Source: Bacteroidales bacterium
Lineage (GTDB): Bacteria; Bacteroidota; Bacteroidia; Bacteroidales; SMBSF77
Assembly (NCBI GenBank): GCA_021106655.1
Contig: JAIOTT010000331.1
Coordinates: 1-7,354 of the forward strand
Direction of reading: 5' to 3'
Length of the DNA: 7,354 nucleotides
How positions within the stretch are numbered: the first letter of the stretch is position 1; the number at the start of each line of letters is the position of its first letter. A program made the position numbers and the translations under genes. Under the pieces are notes generated by a model. It was given only the letters and a program-made list of their open reading frames with translations, did not search any database and was not told the DNA's origin. Positions 1 through 5,609 of this stretch are shown here, one piece after another.

Positions 1-908
1 CGCATCCCTTCTATAGTAGCTGAGATAGTAATTCCACTAAGATCATCTTCCCGTTGAGAAATAAGTATTTCTGAAGGATTGGTAACTTCCCTCAATCCGG
101 AATTTCGCATTTCATATATTCCTAATTCTGATGTGGAGCCAAACCGGTTCTTCACTGATCTGAGAATACGATATCCGTAGTTCCTGTCGCCTTCAAACTG
201 CAGAACTGTGTCAACCATATGTTCCAGGATTTTCGGCCCTGCCAGATGGCCATCCTTTGTGATGTGGCCAACAAGAAAAACCGGAGTATCTGTAAGTTTA
301 GAGTAGCGTTGCATTTCAGCAGCACACTCTTTTATCTGTGAAATACTTCCGGCAGAAGATTCAATAGCTGCAGTATGTAAAGTTTGTATTGAGTCAATTA
401 TTAAGATATCCGGATTTAACTGCTCAATCTGCTTAAATATATTTTGAGTTGAGGTTTCAGTAAGAATATAACAATCCGGATTATTTGCACCTATGCGTTC
501 AGCCCTCATTTTGATCTGTTGCTCACTCTCCTCACCAGTCACAAATAGCACCTTTTGTTTTTTGATGTTCAGGGCCAGTTGTAACATAAGGGTTGATTTA
601 CCTATACCCGGTTCACCACCTATCAAAATTAAAGAACCTGGAACCATACCTCCACCCAATACCCTGTTTAATTCCTGGCTATTGGTATCAATACGGATAT
701 CCTTCCCAAGATGAACATCTGAGATCAATGTTGGCTTAACGCTCTTTGACCGGGATGATAATTTATCCCATTGGTCTGAACTGTCATCTCTTTGAATAAT
801 CTCCTCAACAAAAGTATTCCATTGACTACAGTTTGGGCATTTGCCTATCCAGTTCGATGATTGTGTTCCACAATTCTGGCAATAAAAAACTGATCTTTGC
901 TTTGCCAT
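1..908 (-). CDS. radA: DNA repair protein RadA (Sms), C-terminus cut by window edge
   Basis: RadA is a RecA-like ATPase and branch-migration helicase that processes recombination intermediates in the cytoplasm. Reading the minus strand from the ATG at 908 gives 302 complete codons with no stop. An N-terminal zinc finger is present (C10, C13, C24, C27 as CX2C-X10-CX2C, beginning MAKQRSVFYCQNCG). The Walker A loop GEPGIGKST is at residues 98-106 with K104, and the Walker B-like strand ILIIDSIQTL ends near residue 177 with D172. The RadA-specific KNRFG motif is at 253-257. The C-terminal Lon-like domain, roughly the last 150 residues of a normal protein of about 455, lies beyond position 1. It is the last visible gene of the panC-to-radA run and starts 7 nt after rfaE2, so it is probably co-transcribed. 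Identity is very secure; only the C-terminus is unseen. Confidence 0.97.
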   Translation of the reverse strand, partial: MAKQRSVFYCQNCGTQSSNWIGKCPNCSQWNTFVEEIIQRDDSSDQWDKLSSRSKSVKPTLISDVHLGKDIRIDTNSQELNRVLGGGMVPGSLILIGGEPGIGKSTLMLQLALNIKKQKVLFVTGEESEQQIKMRAERIGANNPDCYILTETSTQNIFKQIEQLNPDILIIDSIQTLHTAAIESSAGSISQIKECAAEMQRYSKLTDTPVFLVGHITKDGHLAGPKILEHMVDTVLQFEGDRNYGYRILRSVKNRFGSTSELGIYEMRNSGLREVTNPSEILISQREDDLSGITISATIEGM

Positions 909-915
909 CCTGCAA

Positions 916-1413
916 TTAATTATTCAGATTGTTAATTTTATTGATGATATCAGTTGTTGAGTAGCCCGGCAAAAAATCAATTGTCTTTACCTCTCCACCT
1001 TTATTTAAAACAATATCAGACCCAATGATTTCATTTACGGGATAATCACTTCCCTTTATTAAAACATCAGGCTGAACTAATTTTATAAGTTTAAAAGGAG
1101 TTTCTTCATCAAAAAGGACAACTGCATCAACAAAATGTAAAGATGCAAGTATGAAAGATCTTGATCTTTCCTCAATAACAGGCCTGTTCCGGCCTTTAAG
1201 TTTCCTGACAGAACCGTCAGTATTTAATCCAATTATAAGTATATCACCTTCATCTGCTGATTTAGAGAGATAATCTATATGGCCAAGGTGAATAATGTCA
1301 AAACATCCGTTAGTAAATACGATACTTTTCTTTAAAGCCCGCCACTTTCCGAGCTGCTGAGCCAGGCTTTTGAAAGTAAAAATTTTTGATCGTACTATAT
1401 CAAGATTCTTCAT
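916..1413 (-). CDS. rfaE2: D-glycero-beta-D-manno-heptose 1-phosphate adenylyltransferase (RfaE2 type)
   Basis: This 165-residue cytidylyltransferase-like protein should transfer AMP from ATP to heptose 1-phosphate, giving ADP-heptose for the LPS inner core or other surface glycans. The sequence shows FTNGCFDIIHLGH (residues 33-45), with the nucleotide-binding HLGH at 42-45. It then shows LNTDGSVRKLKGRNRP, the E-R-S-R segment, PDVLIKGSDY and a C-terminal GYSTTDII. This is the order seen in the C-terminal half of E. coli HldE. The length fits a stand-alone enzyme; no sugar kinase half is fused or adjacent, so that partner must be elsewhere. The ATG start lies inside the end of the upstream membrane-protein gene (14-nt overlap), which suggests translational coupling. 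Other small nucleotidyltransferases such as glycerol-3-phosphate cytidylyltransferase share the HxGH fold, but the GRNRP and GYSTT segments favour RfaE2. Confidence 0.9.
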   Translation of the reverse strand: MKNLDIVRSKIFTFKSLAQQLGKWRALKKSIVFTNGCFDIIHLGHIDYLSKSADEGDILIIGLNTDGSVRKLKGRNRPVIEERSRSFILASLHFVDAVVLFDEETPFKLIKLVQPDVLIKGSDYPVNEIIGSDIVLNKGGEVKTIDFLPGYSTTDIINKINNLNN

Positions 1414-2419
1414 TCTTTGATTTTCTGGTTAACAGCATCAGCATCAGGTATGAGAATGCACCTACCAATACAATCATTATTGTTTGTGCAGAATGCAATA
1501 TTGTAGCATATGATGCTGCCGGTTCAGAAGGAACTTTGTATAATTCAACAAGAACAGCCTTTACAATAAAATGGTAAGCCCCAATGCCGCCAGGTACCGG
1601 TGCAACAAAGCCAAGGCTCCCCATCGACATTACTGTTATGCCATCAATTACGGTCAATTTTGAAGTAGCCTGAATAGCAAAAAAAGCAACATATGTCATT
1701 AATGAATAACAGACCCAAATCATAAACGAGTAAAATAAAAACAGGGCTTTGGTTTTTATTTTTAAAATAGTCTTAATCCCATCCAGTAAACCTGTAAAAA
1801 AAGCTTCAATCTTATTAAAAAAGCTAAGCTTTCTGAGGCGTGGAGCATAAAGTTTTAACAACACAATAAACAAAGCCAAAAGAAGAACAATAACAGAAAT
1901 TATTATAATTGAAGATAAACCATTATCAGAAAATTTTGAATTTATAGGTGATATAACATGTTTACTGAGGAATCCGCTTAAGAGGTCAAGCTGAAAAATA
2001 ATAACTGCAAACATAATAAAGGCAAGGACAATAATATCAAATACACGTTCAGCGATAACTGATCCAAACAGTGAGTCGAATGGAATTTTATCTTTTTTAC
2101 TCAGGACACCGCAACGTGTAATCTCACCAAGGCGTGGGATGGCAGTATTTGCAAGATATCCAACCATTACAGCATAAAAGGTAGTGCTCGTCCTGGTTTT
2201 ATATCCAAGAGAATTTATCATGAGGTTCCACCTGAGTGCACGGAAAAGATGACTAAAAACACCCAGAATTATAGAGAGCCCGATCCACCAATAATTTGCG
2301 TGTTTAATTTCATCAGCAATTGAATGGAGGTCAAGTTTCCTGAAAACCAACCAAAGTAATCCTATTCCAATAAACAGAAAAACCAGGTATTTTAAAACTG
2401 ATATAATTCTCTTTTTCAA
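1400..2419 (-). CDS. Flippase-like integral membrane protein (LPG_synthase_TM / YbhN family)
   Basis: A 339-residue polytopic inner-membrane protein of the family related to the membrane half of lysylphosphatidylglycerol synthase (MprF). It has no aminoacyl-transferase domain. Hydrophobic segments lie at about 8-27, 42-60, 80-95, 127-148, 169-189, 218-238, 241-258, 262-275 and 304-330. Family-typical motifs are visible: FRALRW (59-64), NTAIPRLGEITRCGVL (91-106), ERVFD (124-128) and APVPGGIGAYH (253-263). Members are thought to move lipids or lipid-linked substrates across the membrane; the substrate here is unknown. The only plausible start in the N-terminal part is TTG at 2419. The frame stays open upstream to a TGA at 2446-2444 with no ATG or GTG, and the TTG gives a normal basic MKKRIIS-like N-terminus before the first helix. 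Its 3' end overlaps rfaE2, which fits an envelope-related role but does not prove one. Confidence 0.88.
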   Translation of the reverse strand: MKKRIISVLKYLVFLFIGIGLLWLVFRKLDLHSIADEIKHANYWWIGLSIILGVFSHLFRALRWNLMINSLGYKTRTSTTFYAVMVGYLANTAIPRLGEITRCGVLSKKDKIPFDSLFGSVIAERVFDIIVLAFIMFAVIIFQLDLLSGFLSKHVISPINSKFSDNGLSSIIIISVIVLLLALFIVLLKLYAPRLRKLSFFNKIEAFFTGLLDGIKTILKIKTKALFLFYSFMIWVCYSLMTYVAFFAIQATSKLTVIDGITVMSMGSLGFVAPVPGGIGAYHFIVKAVLVELYKVPSEPAASYATILHSAQTIMIVLVGAFSYLMLMLLTRKSKNEES

Positions 2420-2561
2420 AAAATCAGATTTGCGTAACTTTTTTCAATCGATCAAAATAATCATAATGAACAATCCAATAAAAACGATAATTCAAATAAA
2501 GCAGTCTCGGTTTATTAAATTGTAAAATTTCTCAAGCCTCAATTTATAAAAGCGAACAAAA
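2420..2561. other. Gap between panC and the flippase-like gene; no panD present
   Basis: This 142-nt AT-rich stretch has stops in every minus-strand frame and no trace I can recognise of aspartate 1-decarboxylase, which would need about 350 nt. No convincing terminator hairpin is present, so read-through from panC is plausible. Read on the minus strand, a TATTTTG string (2458-2452) resembles a Bacteroidota -7 box lacking one T. An internal promoter for the downstream genes is possible but weakly supported. Confidence 0.5.
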
Positions 2562-3407
2562 TTAATAAAAAATTTCAATATTATCAATTAATCTGATATT
2601 ACCAAGATACACTGCAATTAAAGCTATGCAATTTTGTCCCTTTTTCAGACTTTTTACAGGCAAAAGTGTGTCCGGGTCAGCTAATTCAAAATATTCTAGT
2701 TTAAATTCATGGTACTTACTAAATTCAGAAATTACCCATGTCTTTAATTCCTCTGCTGTAATTGTTGCAGCTTTGGTTTTGGCTTGTAGCAAAACTTTGT
2801 GAATATGAGGCGCAATACTTCTTTCGTTTTCACTCAAACGCAGATTTCTTGAGCTCATGGCAAGACCATCATCTTCTCTAAAAGTAGGACAAGGAATAAT
2901 TTCAACGGGAATATTAAAATTCTTTACCAGCGCTTGAATTACTGCGAGTTGCTGGTAGTCTTTTTTCCCAAAATAAGCTTTATCAGGTTCAATTATTTCC
3001 AGGAATTTTTTAACTACTATTGCAACGCCATTAAAATGCCCTGGTCTGAACTTTCCTTCCAAAATATTATCAAGGTGGCCAAAATCATAAATAGTATCTT
3101 CAACTTCAGGATACATCTCTTTAGTATCAGGAAAAAATAAAATATCACAATTATTTTCCCGAAGCATTTGAAAATCTGAATCTACCTTTCTGGGGTATTT
3201 TAAAAGATCGTCCTTATTAGTAAATTGTATTGGATTTACAAAAATGCTGCACACAACTTTGTCATTTCCCAAACATGCCTTCCTGATCAGTGATATATGC
3301 CCCTTGTGAAGTGCACCCATTGTAGGAACAAACCCGATTGAGAATCCTTCTTTTTTCAGTTCCTTCAAGTGGTTTTTTATTTCAGGTATTGTTTTGAATA
3401 TTTTCAT
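2562..3407 (-). CDS. panC: Pantoate--beta-alanine ligase (pantothenate synthetase)
   Basis: PanC joins (R)-pantoate and beta-alanine using ATP, by way of a pantoyl-adenylate, to make pantothenate, the vitamin precursor of coenzyme A. The 281-residue length is normal for the family. Diagnostic motifs are in order: FVPTMGALHKGH with HKGH at residues 34-37, IFVNPIQF (55-62), the pantoate-binding region FRPGHFNGVAIVVKKF (120-135), YFGKKDYQQ (145-153) and the KMSKS-equivalent MSSRNLRLS (184-192). The ATG at 3407 gives the usual MKIFKTI N-terminus. It is the first gene of the leftward run. Because an intrinsic terminator closes the gene upstream (3535-3562), its promoter should lie within or next to the inverted repeat at 3429-3524; I could not find a clear one. 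The usual partner panD is not adjacent. Confidence 0.97.
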   Translation of the reverse strand: MKIFKTIPEIKNHLKELKKEGFSIGFVPTMGALHKGHISLIRKACLGNDKVVCSIFVNPIQFTNKDDLLKYPRKVDSDFQMLRENNCDILFFPDTKEMYPEVEDTIYDFGHLDNILEGKFRPGHFNGVAIVVKKFLEIIEPDKAYFGKKDYQQLAVIQALVKNFNIPVEIIPCPTFREDDGLAMSSRNLRLSENERSIAPHIHKVLLQAKTKAATITAEELKTWVISEFSKYHEFKLEYFELADPDTLLPVKSLKKGQNCIALIAVYLGNIRLIDNIEIFY

Positions 3408-3428
3408 CTGTTTTAAGATTTAGAGTTT

Positions 3429-3524
3429 TTTTGCCACTAATGCACTAAAACACAAAAGTGCACTAAATTAATTAATTCAGCTTTATGTTTTGTGGATTTT
3501 AGTGCCTTTGTGTTTTTGTGGCAA
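3429..3524. repeat. Imperfect inverted repeat with phased CAC units (REP-like intergenic element)
   Basis: Both arms begin or end with TTTGCCAC and contain further CAC triplets at matching spacing. Reading inward, each arm is TTTGCCAC-N5-CAC-N5-CAC-N7-CAC. The left arm runs from about 3430 to 3468, and the right arm read on the minus strand from 3524 to about 3486. By hand the arms agree at about 28 of 39 positions, with TTTGCCAC exact. The centre is AT-rich (attaattaattc). The left arm also contains the perfect palindrome AGTGCACT (3457-3464). Similar CACTAAA/CACAAA palindromes occur as dispersed intergenic elements in Bacteroidota as far as I recall, so it is probably a mobile REP-like or RNA-hairpin element between panC and the upstream gene. 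Confidence 0.7.
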
Positions 3525-3534
3525 ATTTCTTTTC

Positions 3535-3562
3535 AAAAAAAAACCCCCATTAGGAGGGGGTT
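3535..3562 (-). terminator. Rho-independent terminator of the DIPF-repeat protein gene
   Basis: On the minus strand, AACCCCC (3562-3556) pairs perfectly with GGGGGTT (3548-3542) around a 7-nt loop, and the GC stem is followed by a run of nine T (3543-3535). It starts 33 nt after the stop codon of the gene at 3595-4026, the only gene it can serve. No comparable T-tract follows the hairpin on the plus strand, so it is directional. Confidence 0.9.
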
Positions 3563-3594
3563 CGATAAAAGGGAAATATATGGAGAGTGAAAAT

Positions 3595-4026
3595 TTAGGG
3601 TCTTAATCCTCTTATAACATCACTGGTATTAAAAGGAATATCATCAATATATAATTCATCTTCAAGTTGGAATTCAACTTTCATGCCTTCATAAAAGATT
3701 GCATCAAGATGTACAGTATAGCTATCACTAATACTTTCAGTATCAAAAGGTATATCATCGATATATTCTTCATCTTCAAGATTGAAATTAACATTCATAA
3801 GCCTGTTAACAACAATCATTTTCTGCCTTAGTTCAAAACTTGGCTCTGAAAAATTAGTGTCTCTGTTAGTGTCCAGATCGAAAGTAATGATGTCACTTGT
3901 ACTAAAAGGGATATCATTAACATACTCTTCTTCTTCCAGATCAAAATTCATGTTTGCATTTGCTGCAAAAGAAAAAGTCTGACTAAGAAAGAGTAAAAAA
4001 GCGATGAGTGATATTATTTTATACAT
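3595..4026 (-). CDS. Small exported protein with three DEEYIDDIPF repeats, function unknown
   Basis: I cannot assign a function. The 143-residue product starts with a clear signal peptide (MYKIISLIAFLLFLSQTFSF, cleavage probably after A22 or A24) and lacks a lipobox cysteine, so it should be periplasmic or secreted. The mature part is acidic and holds three copies of a motif close to F-x-L-E-D-E-E-Y-I-D-D-I-P-F-x-T: residues 28-43 (EEEEYVNDIPFST), 81-96 (EDEEYIDDIPFDT) and 119-134 (EDELYIDDIPFNT). Copy spacing is 53 then 38 residues. Each is followed by a short S/E-x-I/V tail. The only basic patch is between copies 1 and 2 (RQKM, VVNRLM). There are no cysteines and no enzyme motif. I recall short exported Bacteroidota proteins with similar EAYIDDIPFNT repeats, all uncharacterised. 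The gene is monocistronic: a strong terminator follows it and a divergent operon lies upstream. Confidence 0.85.
   Translation of the reverse strand: MYKIISLIAFLLFLSQTFSFAANANMNFDLEEEEYVNDIPFSTSDIITFDLDTNRDTNFSEPSFELRQKMIVVNRLMNVNFNLEDEEYIDDIPFDTESISDSYTVHLDAIFYEGMKVEFQLEDELYIDDIPFNTSDVIRGLRP
3631..3947 (-). repeat. Three dispersed 44-nt repeat units inside the DIPF-protein gene
   Basis: The protein repeats are also visible in DNA. Units lie at 3631-3674, 3745-3788 and 3904-3947, each beginning AAAAGG on the plus strand and containing ATATCAT followed by a TCTTC-rich part. The first two agree at 37 of 44 positions by hand count, and the 5'-most gene copy (3904-3947) is more diverged. This suggests internal duplication followed by selection for the protein motif. 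Confidence 0.75.
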
Positions 4027-4126
4027 GGCTATTTATTTTTTGATTTGTTTATATTCTGTTTTCTTATTAACCAACATCGTGCCAAATGTTGTATGTTGCT
4101 GTTTGTCTTGTTGTTACATTCATCTA

Positions 4127-4200
4127 TTTAAAATATTTTTTGATCTTATGTGTTCGGTTTTATATGCTTATTGTCCGATTGCGTACACAAAATATTTAAA
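4127..4200. repeat. Possible 74-nt hairpin between divergent genes
   Basis: The outer arms TTTAAAATATTTT (4127-4139) and AAAATATTTAAA (4189-4200) are near-complementary, differing by one inserted A. Inside them TGTGT (4149-4153) pairs with ACACA (4185-4189, whose last A is shared with the outer arm), and TCGG (4154-4157) pairs with CCGA (4175-4178), with bulges on both sides and a 17-nt loop. The ends are very AT-rich, so part of the symmetry may be chance. It could be an operator-like dyad or a leader structure of the leftward gene. It lies upstream of the predicted rightward promoter. Confidence 0.3.
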
Positions 4201-4253
4201 GAGCTCTGTTTTTAATCATATGACGACTCAATAAAATGAATGTTACAAATTAC

Positions 4254-4284
4254 TTTAAATTATGCATGAAATTATCTATTTTTG
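4254..4284 (+). promoter_or_regulatory. Bacteroidota-type promoter of the zupT operon
   Basis: TATTTTTG (4277-4284) matches the Bacteroidota -7 consensus TAnnTTTG exactly. Nineteen nt upstream, TTTA (4254-4257) matches the -33 TTTG box at three of four positions. This would start transcription about 40-45 nt before the zupT ATG at 4335. I see no obvious Zur-like palindrome overlapping it, so metal control is not shown by the sequence. Confidence 0.6.
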
Positions 4285-4334
4285 AAGTTTGAAGGAATCA
4301 AAAGTCCAACATTTCTAAAACTCTATAATTAATA

Positions 4335-5174
4335 ATGGAAGTTGACAGCACAACCTTATTGATCGCATTTGGATTGACATTATTTGCCGGTTTGTCAACA
4401 GGAATTGGAAGTGCTATTGGTTTTTTTGCCAAGCGGACCAATACAAAATTCTTAGCTGTTGCTTTAGGTTTTTCCGCAGGTGTTATGATATATATCTCTT
4501 TTGTAGAGATATTTTTCGAAGCAAGGATCTCCATTACTGAATATTTAATAACTGATGAAATTATTAATCCCATAAGAGCAGAAGTAATTGCTCAATGGCA
4601 TACTGTAACAGCATTTTTCATTGGCATGTTATTAATTGCTATCATCGACAAATTAGTCCCTTCATATGAGAATCCACATGAAATAAGAAGAGTTGAAGAG
4701 CTCTCAAAGCCTGTTAAGGAAAGAAAACTAATGCGTATGGGAATGTTCACAGCCCTTGTGATTGCAATCCATAATTTCCCGGAGGGCATTGCTACTTTTA
4801 TGGCAGCTATACAAAGTCCAAGTCTTGGTATTCCTATAGCCATTGCGATAGCAATTCATAATATCCCGGAAGGAATAGCTGTGTCAGTTCCGATATATTA
4901 CGCCACCGGCAGCAGGAAAAAAGCTTTTTGGTATTCATTCTCCTCCGGTTTAGCAGAGCCTGTTGGGGCAGCAATTGGATACCTTATTTTAATGCCATTT
5001 ATGAATAAACTGGTATTTGGATATATGTTTGCATCTGTGGCTGGTATTATGGTTTTTATTTCGCTCGTCGAGCTCTTACCTTCTGCCAGGGAATATGGCA
5101 AACATCATTTATCTATTTATGGCCTAATTTTAGGAATGGCAGTAATGGCCATCAGTTTAGTAATAATGGCCTAA
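4335..5174 (+). CDS. zupT: ZIP-family divalent metal transporter (ZupT type)
   Basis: ZupT proteins import Zn2+ and, less selectively, Fe2+, Mn2+ and other divalent metals across the inner membrane. The 279 residues include about eight hydrophobic segments. The two signature metal-site helices are present: HNFPEGIATF (H146, N147, P149, E150) and HNIPEGIAVSVPI (H175, N176, P178, E179). The second is followed by YATGSRKKAFWYSFSSGLAEPVGA, and later VAGIMVFISLVELLP has E246. This order and spacing match E. coli ZupT closely. The protein is about 20 residues longer than E. coli ZupT, mainly in the segment after the second helix (residues 62-90). The cytoplasmic loop at about 110-134 is charged and not His-rich, with only H115. 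It heads a three-gene operon; the next ATG is 21 nt after its stop. Confidence 0.95.
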   Translation: MEVDSTTLLIAFGLTLFAGLSTGIGSAIGFFAKRTNTKFLAVALGFSAGVMIYISFVEIFFEARISITEYLITDEIINPIRAEVIAQWHTVTAFFIGMLLIAIIDKLVPSYENPHEIRRVEELSKPVKERKLMRMGMFTALVIAIHNFPEGIATFMAAIQSPSLGIPIAIAIAIHNIPEGIAVSVPIYYATGSRKKAFWYSFSSGLAEPVGAAIGYLILMPFMNKLVFGYMFASVAGIMVFISLVELLPSAREYGKHHLSIYGLILGMAVMAISLVIMA

Positions 5175-5195
5175 AAACCAACAAATTCAAATATT

Positions 5196-5606
5196 ATGAA
5201 AACGAACAGGTCTTTGAGTATTATCAGGCGATCATTGCTTTTTATGACAATCTTGTTTACCATAGGAACAGTGAGACTAACTGCCTGTGAAATAAGTTTT
5301 GAAGTAATTAAAAATAAAAAGGAAAAATATGATATCGGTGATATAATAGTTGTAAAAGTTACTGTTATTTTCACTCACAGAATTTGCCCGGAAGGGATAA
5401 AGAAAACAGAATTCCAGACTTCAGGATTGAAAGTTATTGGCACTAAAGAATGGGTTGAAATTAAAATGGGGGTGTACGAAAGGGAATTAAAAATAAAAGT
5501 GACCGGTACAAAAAAAGGGAAAGTGATAATTAGTGCAGTTCGGAAATGTGAAAAGGAAGGCGGTTTTGGAGCTCTGGAACTTGAGGCAGTACCACTAAAA
5601 GATTAA
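5196..5606 (+). CDS. Small exported Cys-containing protein, function unknown
   Basis: This 136-residue protein has a basic N-terminus (MKTNRSLSIIRR), a hydrophobic stretch (14-26) and LTAC at 28-31. LTAC fits either a lipobox with C31 as the lipidated residue or signal peptidase I cleavage just before C31. R27 directly before LTAC is unusual for a lipoprotein, so I leave this open. The mature part is alternating hydrophobic/charged, as in a small beta-sandwich: EISFEVI, GDIIVVKVTVIF, VYERELKIKVTGTKKGKVIISAVRKCE, GFGALELEAV. Cysteines C31, C64 (HRICPEG) and C117 (VRKCEKEGGFG) are the only ones and could form a disulfide or bind metal. I recall similar ACEISF...HRxCPEG...GGFGxLEL proteins in other Bacteroidota, none characterised. 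It sits 21 nt after zupT and 3 nt before the iron-sulfur gene, so it is probably a periplasmic partner of one of them. Confidence 0.85.
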   Translation: MKTNRSLSIIRRSLLFMTILFTIGTVRLTACEISFEVIKNKKEKYDIGDIIVVKVTVIFTHRICPEGIKKTEFQTSGLKVIGTKEWVEIKMGVYERELKIKVTGTKKGKVIISAVRKCEKEGGFGALELEAVPLKD

Positions 5607-5609
5607 TAT

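Larger units (their letters stand above)
4027..4334. other. AT-rich divergent intergenic region, no gene
   Basis: This 308-nt stretch separates two divergent transcription units. Open frames in it are short, have no family resemblance and overlap regulatory DNA, so I see no gene. It contains a rightward promoter (4254-4284), a hairpin-capable segment (4127-4200) and a shorter inverted repeat CAACAT (4072-4077) / ATGTTG (4086-4091) about 45 nt upstream of the leftward gene's start. On the minus strand the leader is rich in ACAAC and AACA strings. I found no convincing leftward -7/-33 pair. Confidence 0.6.

Noticed and set aside
493..714. Plus-strand 73-codon open frame
   Set aside because: It lies entirely opposite the well-supported radA frame (Walker A region) and has no family resemblance.
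1386..1577. Plus-strand 63-codon open frame
   Set aside because: It is antisense to the flippase-like gene and rfaE2, which both have clear motifs.
3429..3524. CRISPR-like or tandem-repeat array from repeated CACTAAA/CACAAA strings
   Set aside because: The units are arranged as two inverted arms with no equal-length spacers, so an inverted repeat explains them.
3408..3540. Leftward promoter for panC using CACTTTTG (3462-3455 on the minus strand)
   Set aside because: It differs from TAnnTTTG at the first base and has no -33 box at 19-21 nt. It falls inside the inverted repeat, whose own pattern explains the string.
4004..4234. Plus-strand 76-codon frame in the divergent region (Cys- and Phe-rich)
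   Set aside because: It overlaps the start of the DIPF-protein gene in antisense. Its composition is what AT-rich, GT-biased DNA gives by chance, and it has no recognisable motif.
4298..4573. Minus-strand 91-codon frame
   Set aside because: It is antisense to zupT and crosses its promoter side; the zupT frame has unambiguous HNxPEG motifs.
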